Shown piece by piece: positions 14,988-23,374 of a stretch of 39,982 nucleotides of DNA (its first letter is position 1; every line of letters begins with the position of its first letter). A program made the translations under genes and the position numbers. The DNA lies in the IMG/VR virus record IMGVR_UViG_3300029397_000037, positions 1-39,982 of that record. One strand, written 5' to 3'. Source of the stretch: a virus. The notes below the pieces were generated by a model. That model was not told where the DNA came from, searched no databases, and worked only from the letters and a program-made list of their open reading frames with translations.

Positions 14988-15436
14988 GCAACCTGCACGA
15001 GCTGGACGCCTACCTGGTCGGCCTGCTGGGCAAATTGGAAGCGCCGCAGAGCCGGGCGCTGGCCCGCGCCATTGCGGTGGAGCTGCGGCGCCGGCAGTCC
15101 GCCCGGATCGCCACGCAGCGCAACCCGGATGGCACCGCCTACGAGCCGCGCAAGCCGCAGCTACGACACAAGCGCGGCGGAATCCGGCGCTCGATGTTTA
15201 CGCGGCTGCGGATGGCGAAGTACATGCGCATTGAGGCGAGCCCGAACGCGGCTGTCATCACGTTTGCCGGCAAGGTTCGGCGCATTGCGTCGGTGCACCA
15301 CTTCGGCCTGCGGGATCGGGTCAATAAGAATGGGCTGACAGCGCAATACGCGGCGCGCGAGTTGCTGGGCCTAGACGATGGCGATATCGCAAACATCACC
15401 GACACGGTGTTGCTGCACCTGCTTCGACCCGCCTAG
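14984..15436 (+). CDS. S: Tail completion/virion morphogenesis protein, P2 gpS family
   Basis: 150 residues from GTG 14984, exactly the P2 S length. I prefer this GTG because GGAGG lies 5 bases upstream and the protein then begins VSNLHELDAYL like P2 S; an ATG at 14972 would add four residues and overlap the ribosome site. Features: RRRQSARIATQRNPDGT, YEPRKPQL, MFTRLRMAKYM and HHFGLRDRV. Last gene of the O-to-S operon; a leftward moron follows. Confidence 0.91.
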   Translation: MSNLHELDAYLVGLLGKLEAPQSRALARAIAVELRRRQSARIATQRNPDGTAYEPRKPQLRHKRGGIRRSMFTRLRMAKYMRIEASPNAAVITFAGKVRRIASVHHFGLRDRVNKNGLTAQYAARELLGLDDGDIANITDTVLLHLLRPA

Positions 15437-15492
15437 CCCGCAGCACTGTTGGACTCGATACTCGGACGCTACGGCTGCTGGCGCATGCGAGG

Positions 15493-16152
15493 CTACTTGC
15501 TTTCGTTCATGCGCTTTTCGGCCTCCACTATGGCCGTCTCTTTATCGACGATCCAATGAATCAGGAAGCGCAAGCAGGCGCGGTAAGCGTCTGTGACGCT
15601 GGACATAAAGTCGCTGGCGATCGAGTCTCTGATGTGGTCGGGGCTGGTACCGCCATCCAATCGAGATCGAGCCTCGGCTGCCATGTTCTTGACCATGTCG
15701 TACATGTGCATGCTTTGAATCCAGCTGCGAACCGGATCGCTGTCGAACTTCACAATAGTGAGGTCGTGGGCAAACACATTTCGTATTTTGCTGACGGCGG
15801 TGAGATCACGCTGTAGCTCGGGACCTATGATGCGAAGCATATACGCAAGGCGTATCTTGGTTCCAAACGGACCGAGCGGACCGCTGGGTTGGAACAGCTC
15901 CCGTGCGATCTTTTCATCTCGGCGCATATACAGACGCAGCAGACTGGTCAGATGGTTTTCAACTATCGCACCGAGGAGCACGGCCATCGCACGCTCAGAA
16001 GATTGATCGTAAAAGGCGTGCAGCTCTTCTTCTGTGAGCTTGTCATTCAATGCCCTGCGACCGCTGCGTTGCTCTTCTTCTTGCAGCAGTGCATCGAGGG
16101 CGTCCATTGGTTGGGAAACAGCGCCTTCTTCTGCATGAACGTTGTCGGTCAT
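15493..16152 (-). CDS. MltR/HEPN-like protein, moron opposing the tail operon
   Basis: 219 residues. After a ~45-residue acidic leader, the helical core reads ERAMAVLLGAIVENHLTSLL, then LFQPSGPLGPFGTKIRLAYM and KIRNVFAHD, which resembles the MltR (mannitol repressor-like) family. The motif R124-N-V-F-A-H129 is the RxxxxH seen in HEPN ribonucleases, so an RNase or toxin-like role is possible; MltR itself is a regulator. The start is the ATG with GGAGGAG upstream. It lies on the opposite strand between S and V, is less GC-rich than its neighbours, and leaves the P_V activator box intact, so it is an added moron. Confidence 0.8.
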   Translation of the reverse strand: MTDNVHAEEGAVSQPMDALDALLQEEEQRSGRRALNDKLTEEELHAFYDQSSERAMAVLLGAIVENHLTSLLRLYMRRDEKIARELFQPSGPLGPFGTKIRLAYMLRIIGPELQRDLTAVSKIRNVFAHDLTIVKFDSDPVRSWIQSMHMYDMVKNMAAEARSRLDGGTSPDHIRDSIASDFMSSVTDAYRACLRFLIHWIVDKETAIVEAEKRMNESK

Positions 16153-16218
16153 TGCTCCTCCGCCTTTGCCGATTGGTGGGCTACATTCGGTTGATATTCT
16201 GCCCTGTGTCACTCGGTC

Positions 16219-16241
16219 GTTGTGGCAACCGCCCGCACAAC
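16219..16241. promoter_or_regulatory. Ogr-type activator box upstream of V (late promoter P_V)
   Basis: GTTGT (16219-16223), 13 bases, ACAAC (16237-16241). Same half-sites and spacing as the boxes before O and FI, in the place of P2 promoter P_V. The centre is only ~55 bp from the V ATG, so the leader would be extremely short if the P2 geometry holds. Confidence 0.76.
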
Positions 16242-16285
16242 AACAGTCAGGTGCAGTCTTCGCGCGCGCACGGCACTCTGCAGGC

Positions 16286-16903
16286 ATGGACCTCGCAGAA
16301 CTCGCCCGCCTCATCGAAAACCTGATCCGCATCGGCACCGTGGCCGACGTGCGCCACGGCAACCCACCGACCGTACGCGTGCGCACCGGCGGCATCACCA
16401 CCACCTGGCGCCCGTGGTGCGAACGCCGAGCCGGCACCACCCGCACCTGGAGCCCACCCACCAAGGGCGAGCAGGTCGTGCTGCTCTGCCCCAGCGGCGA
16501 CCCGTCCAACGGCATCATCCTGTGCGCCATCCCATCGGCCGCGAACGACGTGCCGAGCCATTCGCCCAACGAAACCGTCACGCTCTACCCGGACGGCGCG
16601 CTCACCAAGTACGACCATGCGGCCGGCATGCTTACCGTGCAGGGCGTTAAGACCGTCTTCCTGGAAGCCGCCACCAGCGTGCTGGTGAAGTGCCCGGACA
16701 CGACGTTCGACGGCTCCGTCACGGTCAAAGGCCTGCTGTCCTTCATGAACGGCATTGCCGGCCAGGGCGGCAGCAACGGCAACGTCATCACGGGCGACCT
16801 GACGCACCAAGACGGCAAGCTCTCTTCCAATGGCGTTGTGCTCGACGACCACAGCCATGGCGGTATCAAGCAAGGCGGAAGCTGGACGGACGGCACGCGA
16901 TGA
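16286..16903 (+). CDS. V: Baseplate spike protein, P2 gpV family
   Basis: 205 residues (P2 V 211). Trimeric membrane-piercing spike at the centre of the baseplate. OB-fold N-terminal part: ELARLIENLIRIGTVADV, RVRTGGITTTWRPWCERRAG, SPPTKGEQVVLLCPSGD; then a beta-helical spike and a C-terminal tip with HSH (about 189-191, DDHSHGG), the His-x-His that in P2 V coordinates an iron ion. The longer upstream reading crosses the promoter and the moron, so the ATG at 16286 is preferred. Stop overlaps W start (ATGA). Confidence 0.94.
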   Translation: MDLAELARLIENLIRIGTVADVRHGNPPTVRVRTGGITTTWRPWCERRAGTTRTWSPPTKGEQVVLLCPSGDPSNGIILCAIPSAANDVPSHSPNETVTLYPDGALTKYDHAAGMLTVQGVKTVFLEAATSVLVKCPDTTFDGSVTVKGLLSFMNGIAGQGGSNGNVITGDLTHQDGKLSSNGVVLDDHSHGGIKQGGSWTDGTR

Positions 16904-17247
16904 CAGGCATGAACAACACCACCGGCCGTGCCGTCGCCGACGTCGCCCATATCCGCCAGTCCGTACGCGACATTCTCACCACGCCGATTGGCTCCCGCGC
17001 GATGCGCCGAGACTACGGCTCGTTGATCCCCGAGCTGGTCGACCAGCCCATGAATCCGGCAACCCGATTGCGCGTCATGTCGGCCTCGGTTTCTGCGTTG
17101 GTGAGGTGGGAGCCCCGCATCCGCGTTGCATCCGTTCGCTTGGCGGTGGACGCAAAGGGCAGCGCTGTCGTTGATATCGAAGGCGACCGTATTGACGGGC
17201 CGCGTCCCGAATCGCTCGGCCCGGTCTCTGTGGCGCTCCGGGGCTGA
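16900..17247 (+). CDS. W: Baseplate assembly protein, P2 gpW family (gp25-like)
   Basis: 115 residues, same as P2 W. The gp25-like wedge core is clear: VADVAHIRQSVRDILTTPIG, then SRAMRRDYGSLIPELVDQP. ATG overlaps the V stop; a second in-frame Met lies three codons in. Works with J and I to form baseplate wedges. Confidence 0.94.
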   Translation: MTGMNNTTGRAVADVAHIRQSVRDILTTPIGSRAMRRDYGSLIPELVDQPMNPATRLRVMSASVSALVRWEPRIRVASVRLAVDAKGSAVVDIEGDRIDGPRPESLGPVSVALRG

Positions 17248-17249
17248 CC

Positions 17250-18158
17250 ATGGGCGCAATCGACCTCTCACTGCTACCCGAGCCCACCGTTGTGGAGGTG
17301 CTCGACTACGAAGCCATCCTGGCCGAGCGAAAGGCGTACTTCGTCGCGCTGCATCCAGCCGACGAGCAGGACGCCGTGCGCGCCATGCTGGCGCTGGAAT
17401 CCGAGCCCATCAATAAACTGCTGCAGGAGAACGCATACCGGGAGCTTGTTTGGCGGCGGCGGGTGAACGATGCCGCGCTGGCAGTCATGCTGCCCTTTGC
17501 AAAAGGCAAAGACCTCGACAACCTGGTCGCCAATTTCAATGTCAAGCGGCTCACCGTCCTGCCCGCTGATGACACGACCGTTCCGCCCACCGCGGCCGTC
17601 ATGGAGTCCGACGAGGCGCTGCGTGAGCGTGCTCAAGAGGCATGGGAAGGCCTGTCCGTCGCAGGCCCGGCCAAAGCGTACGAGTTCTACGCGCGCTCGG
17701 CCGACGGTCGCGTAGCAGACGCTCGCGCCACCAGCCCGGCCGGGGCAGAAGTCGTGGTCTCGGTTCTTTCCCACATCGGCGACGGCAGCGCAGACGAAAA
17801 CCTGCTGCGTATCGTGTACGCGGCACTCTCAGGGGAAGATACCCGGCCGTTGGCTGACCGCCTCAAGGTGCAGTCCGCAACAATCGTCCCGTATCGCATT
17901 CGCGCTACCGTGTACCTGGCGCCCGGTCCTGCAGCAGAACCCATCCTCGATGCAGCTCTGAAACAAGCAACCCGCTACACCACAGCGCGGCGCCGTATCG
18001 GCCGCGACATCAACCGCTCGGCCATTACCGCTGCGCTGCACGTGGAAGGCGTGGAAAAGCTTGTCCTGGTGGAACCCGTCGCCGACATCCCGCTCGACCT
18101 CACGCAGGCGAGCTACTGCACGGGCGTGGAGATCATCAATGGGGGCACCAGTGAGTAA
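17250..18158 (+). CDS. J: Baseplate assembly protein, P2 gpJ family
   Basis: 302 residues, same as P2 J. Baseplate wedge protein. Typical stretches: LPEPTVVEVLDYEAILAERK, NKLLQENAYRELVWRRRVND, AGPAKAYEFYARSADGRVAD and RRRIGRDINRSAITAALHVE. Two bases separate it from the W stop, and the I gene starts inside its 3' end. Confidence 0.95.
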   Translation: MGAIDLSLLPEPTVVEVLDYEAILAERKAYFVALHPADEQDAVRAMLALESEPINKLLQENAYRELVWRRRVNDAALAVMLPFAKGKDLDNLVANFNVKRLTVLPADDTTVPPTAAVMESDEALRERAQEAWEGLSVAGPAKAYEFYARSADGRVADARATSPAGAEVVVSVLSHIGDGSADENLLRIVYAALSGEDTRPLADRLKVQSATIVPYRIRATVYLAPGPAAEPILDAALKQATRYTTARRRIGRDINRSAITAALHVEGVEKLVLVEPVADIPLDLTQASYCTGVEIINGGTSE

Positions 18159-18768
18159 CGCCACGCTGCTGCCACCCAACGCCACACTGCTGGAGCGCAG
18201 AGCGGCTTCGGCTGGACAGCGCATTGAACACGTACCGGTGCCGCTGCGCGAGCTCTGGAACCCGGCCACGTGCCCAGCCGAACTGCTTCCGTTCCTGGCT
18301 TGGTCTTTCTCCGTCGACAGATGGAACCCAGACTGGCCGACATCCACCAAGCGCGCCGTCACATCCGCGTCGTACCTGGTGCACCGGCGCAAGGGAACCA
18401 TCGGCGCCATCCGCCGCGCGGTGGAACCGCTCGGGTTCGAGATCCGCGTCACCGAGTGGTGGGAGACGGAGCCGCCCGGTCCCCGTGGGTCTTTCAAGCT
18501 CGATGTGCAGGTCGGAGCGTTCGGCATTGATGAAACCACCCACATCGAGCTGGAGCGCGTGGTCAACGACGCAAAGCCATGCTCGCGCCCGATGCTCGCT
18601 CTACAGATCAGCCTCGTCACGCGCGGCGCAGACGCCGCCAGTGCCGCCGCCTATCTGGGCGACACGTTGACCGTCTACCCCTACGCACCACCAGACATTG
18701 TCGTCGCGGGTACCACCCGGTTCCTCGGCGCGACGCATGACATCGACACCCTCACCGTCATTCAGTAA
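18151..18768 (+). CDS. I: Tail protein I, P2 gpI family
   Basis: 205 residues from GTG 18151 (after GGGGG), overlapping the last codons of J; an ATG at 18139 behind GGAG would add four residues. Baseplate wedge protein linking fibres. Family core: LLPPNATLLERRAASAGQRI, LRELWNPATCPAELLPFLAW, SFSVDRWNPDWPTSTKRAV and HRRKGTIGAIRRAVEPLGF. It is somewhat longer than P2 I (176) because of an extended C-terminus. Confidence 0.92.
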   Translation: MSNATLLPPNATLLERRAASAGQRIEHVPVPLRELWNPATCPAELLPFLAWSFSVDRWNPDWPTSTKRAVTSASYLVHRRKGTIGAIRRAVEPLGFEIRVTEWWETEPPGPRGSFKLDVQVGAFGIDETTHIELERVVNDAKPCSRPMLALQISLVTRGADAASAAAYLGDTLTVYPYAPPDIVVAGTTRFLGATHDIDTLTVIQ

Positions 18769-18773
18769 CCGCT

Positions 18774-19349
18774 ATGTCGCAAACATTCTTTGTCGTCCCC
18801 ACCGCTGCAGGCGAGGCACGCGATGCCAACGCCAAGGCGCTGGGCCTACCCCGGCGCTACACCCACATGGCCATCGGCGATGGCGGTGGCGCGCTGCCCA
18901 CGCCCGACCGCAGCCGCACAACGCTCGTGCATGAACACCACCGCGCCCAACTAAATGCCCTGTGGCAAGACCCGGGCAATCCGAGCCAGTTTGTCGCCGA
19001 GCTGGTCATTCCTGAAACGCTGGGCGGCTGGTGGATTCGCGAGCTGGGCCTGTACGACGAAGACGGCACGCTTTGCTACTACGGCAACTGCCCCGAGACC
19101 TACAAGCCACAGATGGCAGAAGGCTCCGGCCGGACACAGGTCGTGCGTATGGCCGTGCTGTCCGCCTCCGGTGCCACGGTGGAATTGAAGATCGACCCCA
19201 CGCTAGCTCTGGCCACTCGGCAGTACGTCGATGAAGCCGCAGTCAAGCAGATCGCAAATATCGCGAGCAACCAGTTGCTGCATATGACCACGGTATTGCG
19301 ATCCCTCTGCGACACGAACAGGCTCGTCCTGAAGAACCACTATCTATGA
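18774..19349 (+). CDS. H: Tail fibre N-terminal part, P2 gpH-like, short form
   Basis: 191 residues. The first ~150 match the baseplate-attachment domain of P2-like tail fibres (DUF3751 type): FFVVPTAAGEARDANAKALG, YTHMAIGDGGG, LNALWQDPGNPSQFVAELVI and GGWWIRELGLYDEDGTLCYY. After LALATRQYVDEA it ends in a short helical tail, whereas P2 H continues to ~670 residues. The shaft and tip are missing from this gene, so it must act as an adaptor for the next protein(s) or be a reduced fibre. Confidence 0.87.
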   Translation: MSQTFFVVPTAAGEARDANAKALGLPRRYTHMAIGDGGGALPTPDRSRTTLVHEHHRAQLNALWQDPGNPSQFVAELVIPETLGGWWIRELGLYDEDGTLCYYGNCPETYKPQMAEGSGRTQVVRMAVLSASGATVELKIDPTLALATRQYVDEAAVKQIANIASNQLLHMTTVLRSLCDTNRLVLKNHYL

Positions 19350-19359
19350 AAGGTGAAGC

Positions 19360-19998
19360 ATGACTCTTGAACAACAACTGGCTGATGCCATTGCCGCGCA
19401 AAATGCCCTGACACAGGCGGTTGCAGGCAAACAAGCGCAGATTGATGAAGCAACTACAGCGCAGCAGGCGGCGTTTGTGGCATGGATGGACAACGCGAAA
19501 CACCAATTCGCAGCGAACAACCTTCGCGCCCTATTCGTAGGTGGCTCGGAAAGTAAGTGGTACCCGGTCGTGTTCTCGCTGCCGGCCCGCGTGCTCGGCC
19601 GAGTCAACATCGGCCGCGGCGTGCATAACGATGCCGACAAGTACGGCAGCTTTAACGGCTCAATGAACTTCAGCCTCGATGTCGTCAGCGGTGAATGGGG
19701 CGGCGCGCCGGGGCGAGTCATCCCATATAGCTACCAGTATTCCTTGGGCACGAACGTCGTGAATCCCTATGTCGCCGACTTTGGGCCAGACGTGTACGGC
19801 ATGGCGCTCGTCGTTTATCTGTTGGGTCAGCGTACATACGATATCTCAACGTCATGGCAAGGGGACGTGACGGCCTACACGGCAGACAAAGACAATCTCA
19901 TCTATTCCGCTGAAGGCGACGAATACGCGATCTTTCGTGACGCCAGGACGGCAGTCGCTCCGTCCATGTTGCCCAACAACTATCTCCGTGGAGGTTAA
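19360..19998 (+). CDS. Probable distal tail fibre/receptor-binding protein
   Basis: 212 residues, 10 bases after the H-like gene and preceded by a ribosome site (AAAGGTGAAG). An N-terminal helix (about 1-45, QQLADAIAAQNALTQAVAGK) is followed by a Gly/Asn/Ser-rich beta-type domain (RVNIGRGVHNDADKYGSFNG, WGGAPGRVIPYSYQYSLG) ending YLRGG. I do not know the family by name. Coiled coil plus beta domain, directly after the adaptor and where P2 carries its fibre tip, supports a receptor-binding role. The fibre is thus split over two genes. Confidence 0.66.
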   Translation: MTLEQQLADAIAAQNALTQAVAGKQAQIDEATTAQQAAFVAWMDNAKHQFAANNLRALFVGGSESKWYPVVFSLPARVLGRVNIGRGVHNDADKYGSFNGSMNFSLDVVSGEWGGAPGRVIPYSYQYSLGTNVVNPYVADFGPDVYGMALVVYLLGQRTYDISTSWQGDVTAYTADKDNLIYSAEGDEYAIFRDARTAVAPSMLPNNYLRGG

Positions 19999-20000
19999 CC

Positions 20001-20432
20001 ATGCAGGCACCGAACGATTCCGTTGACTTCACAAGCCTGAGCGCAGGCCAGAAGACTGAGCTCCTAAAGCAATGGGAGTCCCAGCAGGCTCAAATTGCCA
20101 AAGACCGTTTGCGCATGCAAATCGAAGGCGTCGCCGACACGAAGACCCGTGAAGGCGTCATGTCAGATGTCGTCGGCATGATGTTTGTCGGCCTGGCCGA
20201 GCTAGTCGTTGCGCTGTCGAAGGCAAAGAGCATTGCAGACGTCAACTCTGCAGCCGAGCCGCTTTTCAAGATCGGAAGTGCCGTCGATTCGGCAGTGAAA
20301 TCGGGGGCATTGAAACTGCCCTACATGGTCAAGGTTGGGGGCGCTCAGGGCGTGCTAGCTGACATGACGGAACTGTCGAACGGCATCGCCGCAGTCATCG
20401 CAGCGCAGCGATCGGCTTCGAACCAGCAGTAG
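20001..20432 (+). CDS. Unknown helical protein of the tail-fibre cluster
   Basis: 143 residues starting two bases after the fibre gene. Predominantly helical: SAGQKTELLKQWESQQAQIA at the start, two moderately hydrophobic helices (MSDVVGMMFVGLAELVVALS; AVDSAVKSGALKLPYMVKVG) and a terminal helix. No similarity to P2 G could be recognised, but it sits in G's place, so a fibre-assembly chaperone or fibre-associated role is a reasonable guess. Confidence 0.62.
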   Translation: MQAPNDSVDFTSLSAGQKTELLKQWESQQAQIAKDRLRMQIEGVADTKTREGVMSDVVGMMFVGLAELVVALSKAKSIADVNSAAEPLFKIGSAVDSAVKSGALKLPYMVKVGGAQGVLADMTELSNGIAAVIAAQRSASNQQ

Positions 20433-20554
20433 ACGTGGTGGCGCCGGGTGCGGAGTACTCAGCCGGCGCGCTCCTTGTAACCTCACTCCGATCGTGCCGG
20501 CATAAGAAATGGGGCTCCCGAGCACAAGCTGGAGCCACCGCAAGTGCGGCGCGC

Positions 20555-21319
20555 CTATTGCAGGGCCGTCGCGCTGGATGACGGTGGCACCTGGCCGGCT
20601 GGGCTCGGCACCATCCGTTTCAGGCGCTCCACCTTGTTTGTGGCAACAATGTCGTCGACGTACCGGTCGCAGACTTCAGTGACCCACCTGTAATCCCCGG
20701 CGTTCAGTTGCGGCGCGTGGAGCTGGATAAAGAGCAGCTTCTCTTTCACGCGCGCAATGTACGTGCACAGCAGGAACTTGGCCGCTACGTGGTCTCCGCC
20801 GGTGTTGATGTCGGCTCGCCACACTGCTGTGTAGCCAGCGGCATCGTCGTCTTCGCGTCCACGATGAAGCAGCGCAAGCTGCCCAATCCGCAGTTTGTCG
20901 ACCTTCTGGCCAAGCGCTTCGTCCAACTCGTGCTCTCGGCCCTTGACCGCTTTGTTGGCAAAGGCGGCAAAGTTCGCAAGCGCGGTACTTGATGCCTTTG
21001 TCTGCGAAGTGATCTTGAGGAAATCGTCCAACGAAAGGCGCTGATCCGCCATGGCGGCGGGCGTCTTGATCAGGATGTAGCTATCTCTGTCCCCGTGGCG
21101 AACCTGCATGGAGACCAATTGCGCGCCCGGCTCAAGGCGCACCGTTGATTCTTCTTTCTCGCCATCCGGCATCACCTTCGTATCGGTGTAGCCAGACGCA
21201 ATAGGCACGTACAGCTCGGTGTGCCCGACCACCACTGTCCTTTCTTCGGCCGCGCTTGCGGCGCCCGCAAAGGTCAGTGCGGCAAGGAGCAGAAATGTCT
21301 TAAAGCGGTTGCTTGTCAT
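20555..21319 (-). CDS. Secreted protein with signal peptide, moron at the P2 Z/fun position
   Basis: 254 residues from the ATG at 21319. A clear signal peptide (FKTFLLLAALTFAGAASA, cleavage before AEE) is followed by a periplasmic domain: VVVGHTELYVPIASGYTD, LEPGAQLVSMQVRHGD, a central KAVKGREHELDEAL helix and an Ala/Ser/Pro tail. I do not recognise the family. It lies on the minus strand between the fibre genes and FI, the site where P2 carries Z/fun, a known cargo site. A secreted product fits lysogenic conversion. A further in-frame start upstream would add a non-signal-like leader over the P_F region. Confidence 0.76.
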   Translation of the reverse strand: MTSNRFKTFLLLAALTFAGAASAAEERTVVVGHTELYVPIASGYTDTKVMPDGEKEESTVRLEPGAQLVSMQVRHGDRDSYILIKTPAAMADQRLSLDDFLKITSQTKASSTALANFAAFANKAVKGREHELDEALGQKVDKLRIGQLALLHRGREDDDAAGYTAVWRADINTGGDHVAAKFLLCTYIARVKEKLLFIQLHAPQLNAGDYRWVTEVCDRYVDDIVATNKVERLKRMVPSPAGQVPPSSSATALQ

Positions 21320-21460
21320 GCGCGGTGAGAGGTGGGTTTTATAGGCAACCTGCATAGTGCAACGTCGCGCGCGGCACCGCTCGAAGTTCGGCGCTTCCCC
21401 CCTCTTCTGACGGGTCCAAATGCAGCGAATTTGCGACATTCGCCGCTGCGGCCTGTGTTC

Positions 21461-21485
21461 TGTTGTGCAGCCTCACGCCACAACA
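21461..21485. promoter_or_regulatory. Ogr-type activator box upstream of FI (late promoter P_F)
   Basis: TGTTGT (21461-21466), 13 bases, ACAACA (21480-21485), identical half-sites to the P/O box. Its centre is ~90 bp before the FI ATG, which leaves a ~35-base leader if the P2 -55 geometry holds. Confidence 0.83.
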
Positions 21486-21563
21486 CCCAGCGCGCGACAC
21501 GCTCGCGCGCGCGCCGCATCCTTGCCGGGTCTGATCCAACGTCGGCTCACCCCGGAGGAATGC

Positions 21564-22739
21564 ATGCCCACCGACTACCACCACGGCGTCCGTGTCATCG
21601 AAATCAACGAAGGCACACGCCCCATCCGCACCATAGCAACCGCCGTCGCCGGCGTGGTCTGCACGGCCAGCGACGCGGATGCGGCCGCCTTCCCGCTAGA
21701 CACTCCCGTGTTGCTCACCGACGTGCAAGGCAGCGTTGGCAAGGCCGGCGACAAGGGCACGCTCGCCCGCACGCTGCAGGCCATTGCAGACCAAACCAGC
21801 CCTCTGACCGTCGTCGTGCGCGTGGCTGAAGGCAAGGCCGAAGGCGAGACCACCAGCAACCTGATCGGCACCACCAACGATCAAGGCCGCTACACCGGCA
21901 TGAAGGCGCTGCTCGCCGCGCGCAACCGCTTTGGCGTCACGCCGCGCATCCTCGCCGCGCCTGGGCTCGACTCGCTGCCCGTCGCATCCGAGCTGGCCAG
22001 CATCGCCCAAAAGCTGCGCGCCTTTGCCTACGTCAGTGCCGCCGGCTGCAACACCAAGGAAGACGTCGTCGCCTACCGCCAGAACTTCGGCGCGCGCGAG
22101 CTCATGATGCTGTGGCCGGACTTCGTGGGCTGGGACACCGCCACCAACGCCGAGCGCACGCTCTGGGCCACCGCCCGCGCCATCGGCCTGCGCGCCAAGA
22201 TCGACAACGAGACCGGCTGGCACAAAACGCTCTCCAACGTGCCCGTCAACGGCGTAACGGGCCTCTCGCGCGACGTGTATTGGGATCTGCAGAACCCCGC
22301 CACCGATGCCGGCTACCTCAACTCCCACGACGTCACCACGCTCATCAATCAAAACGGCTTCCGCTTCTGGGGCTCGCGCACCTGCAGCGCCGACAAGCTG
22401 TTCGCCTTCGAGAACTACACGCGCACCGCGCAAGTCCTGGCCGACACCATGGCCGAAGCGCACATGTGGGCCAACGACCTGCCCATGACGCCAAGCCTGG
22501 TGCGCGACATCCTGGCCGGCGTCAACGCCAAGCTGCGCAACATGGTGCGCAACGGCTACCTGCTGGGCGGCGAAGCGTGGTTCGACCCCGCCGTCAACGA
22601 CAAAGACACGCTCAAGGCCGGCCAGTTGGCCCTCGACTACGACTACACGCCCGTCCCGCCGCTGGAAGACCTCACCTTCCGCCAGCGCATTACCGATCGC
22701 TACCTCATGCAGTTTGCCGACGCCGTCAAAGCGGCCTGA
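21564..22739 (+). CDS. FI: Tail sheath protein, P2 gpFI family
   Basis: 391 residues (P2 FI 396). Contractile sheath subunit. The ATG giving MPTDYHHGVRVIEINEGTRP is preceded by CGGAGGAA and is the family start; upstream reading crosses the promoter. Conserved: FPLDTPVLLTDVQGSVGKAG, LWPDFVGWDTATNAERTLWA, NGVTGLSRDVYWDLQNP and NGFRFWGSRTCSADKLFAFE. Confidence 0.96.
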   Translation: MPTDYHHGVRVIEINEGTRPIRTIATAVAGVVCTASDADAAAFPLDTPVLLTDVQGSVGKAGDKGTLARTLQAIADQTSPLTVVVRVAEGKAEGETTSNLIGTTNDQGRYTGMKALLAARNRFGVTPRILAAPGLDSLPVASELASIAQKLRAFAYVSAAGCNTKEDVVAYRQNFGARELMMLWPDFVGWDTATNAERTLWATARAIGLRAKIDNETGWHKTLSNVPVNGVTGLSRDVYWDLQNPATDAGYLNSHDVTTLINQNGFRFWGSRTCSADKLFAFENYTRTAQVLADTMAEAHMWANDLPMTPSLVRDILAGVNAKLRNMVRNGYLLGGEAWFDPAVNDKDTLKAGQLALDYDYTPVPPLEDLTFRQRITDRYLMQFADAVKAA

Positions 22740-22778
22740 GCGGCGGCACCCGCAATTGCCATCTGACAAGGAACCACC

Positions 22779-23288
22779 ATGGCACTCCCCCGCATCCTCA
22801 AACAGTTCAACGTCTTCGCCGACGGCATCTCGCACGCCGGCGAAGTGGAAGAAATCACCCTGCCCAAGCTCACGCGCAAGCTGGAGGAATACCGCGCCGG
22901 CGGCATGAACGGCCCCATCGACATCGACCTCGGCAACGAAAAGCTGGAGATGGAAACCACTTACGGCGGCCTGATGCGCGAAATCCTCAAGCAGTACGGC
23001 ACCACAACCGTGGACGGCGCCATGCTGCGCTTCGCCGGCGCCTATCAGCGCGAAGACAGCAACGAGGTAGACGGCGCAGAGGTTGTCGTGCGCGGCCGTC
23101 ACACGGAAATCGACTTCGGCAACGCCAAGGCCGGCAGCAAAGACCCGTTCAAAGTCAAGTCGTCGCTCTCGTACTACAAGCTGACCGTCAACGGCGAAGA
23201 GTGGATCGAGCTCGACCACGTCAACTTCATCGAGCGCGTGTTCGGCGTCGACCGCCTGGCCGAACAACGCAAGGCCATCGGGCTCTGA
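22779..23288 (+). CDS. FII: Major tail tube protein, P2 gpFII family
   Basis: 169 residues (P2 FII 172). Forms the inner tube. Family stretches: ALPRILKQFNVFADGISHAG, LPKLTRKLEEYRAGGMNGPI, IDFGNAKAGSKDPFKV and LTVNGEEWIELDHVNFIERV. It starts 39 bases after the sheath gene in the same late operon. Confidence 0.96.
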   Translation: MALPRILKQFNVFADGISHAGEVEEITLPKLTRKLEEYRAGGMNGPIDIDLGNEKLEMETTYGGLMREILKQYGTTTVDGAMLRFAGAYQREDSNEVDGAEVVVRGRHTEIDFGNAKAGSKDPFKVKSSLSYYKLTVNGEEWIELDHVNFIERVFGVDRLAEQRKAIGL

Positions 23289-23374
23289 CCGCTCAAAAGC
23301 CACCTGGCGGCCCGCCTGGCGCGGGCCATCCGCCCACACGGGGCAACCCTCCTTTCTTCTTCGCACTCATCACC

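Noticed and set aside
21696-23366. Long minus-strand open frame (about 556 codons) across sheath and tube genes
   Set aside because: Antisense shadow of GC-rich FI/FII/E genes; composition is low-complexity Val/Gly/Ala/His and no ribosome site is present.
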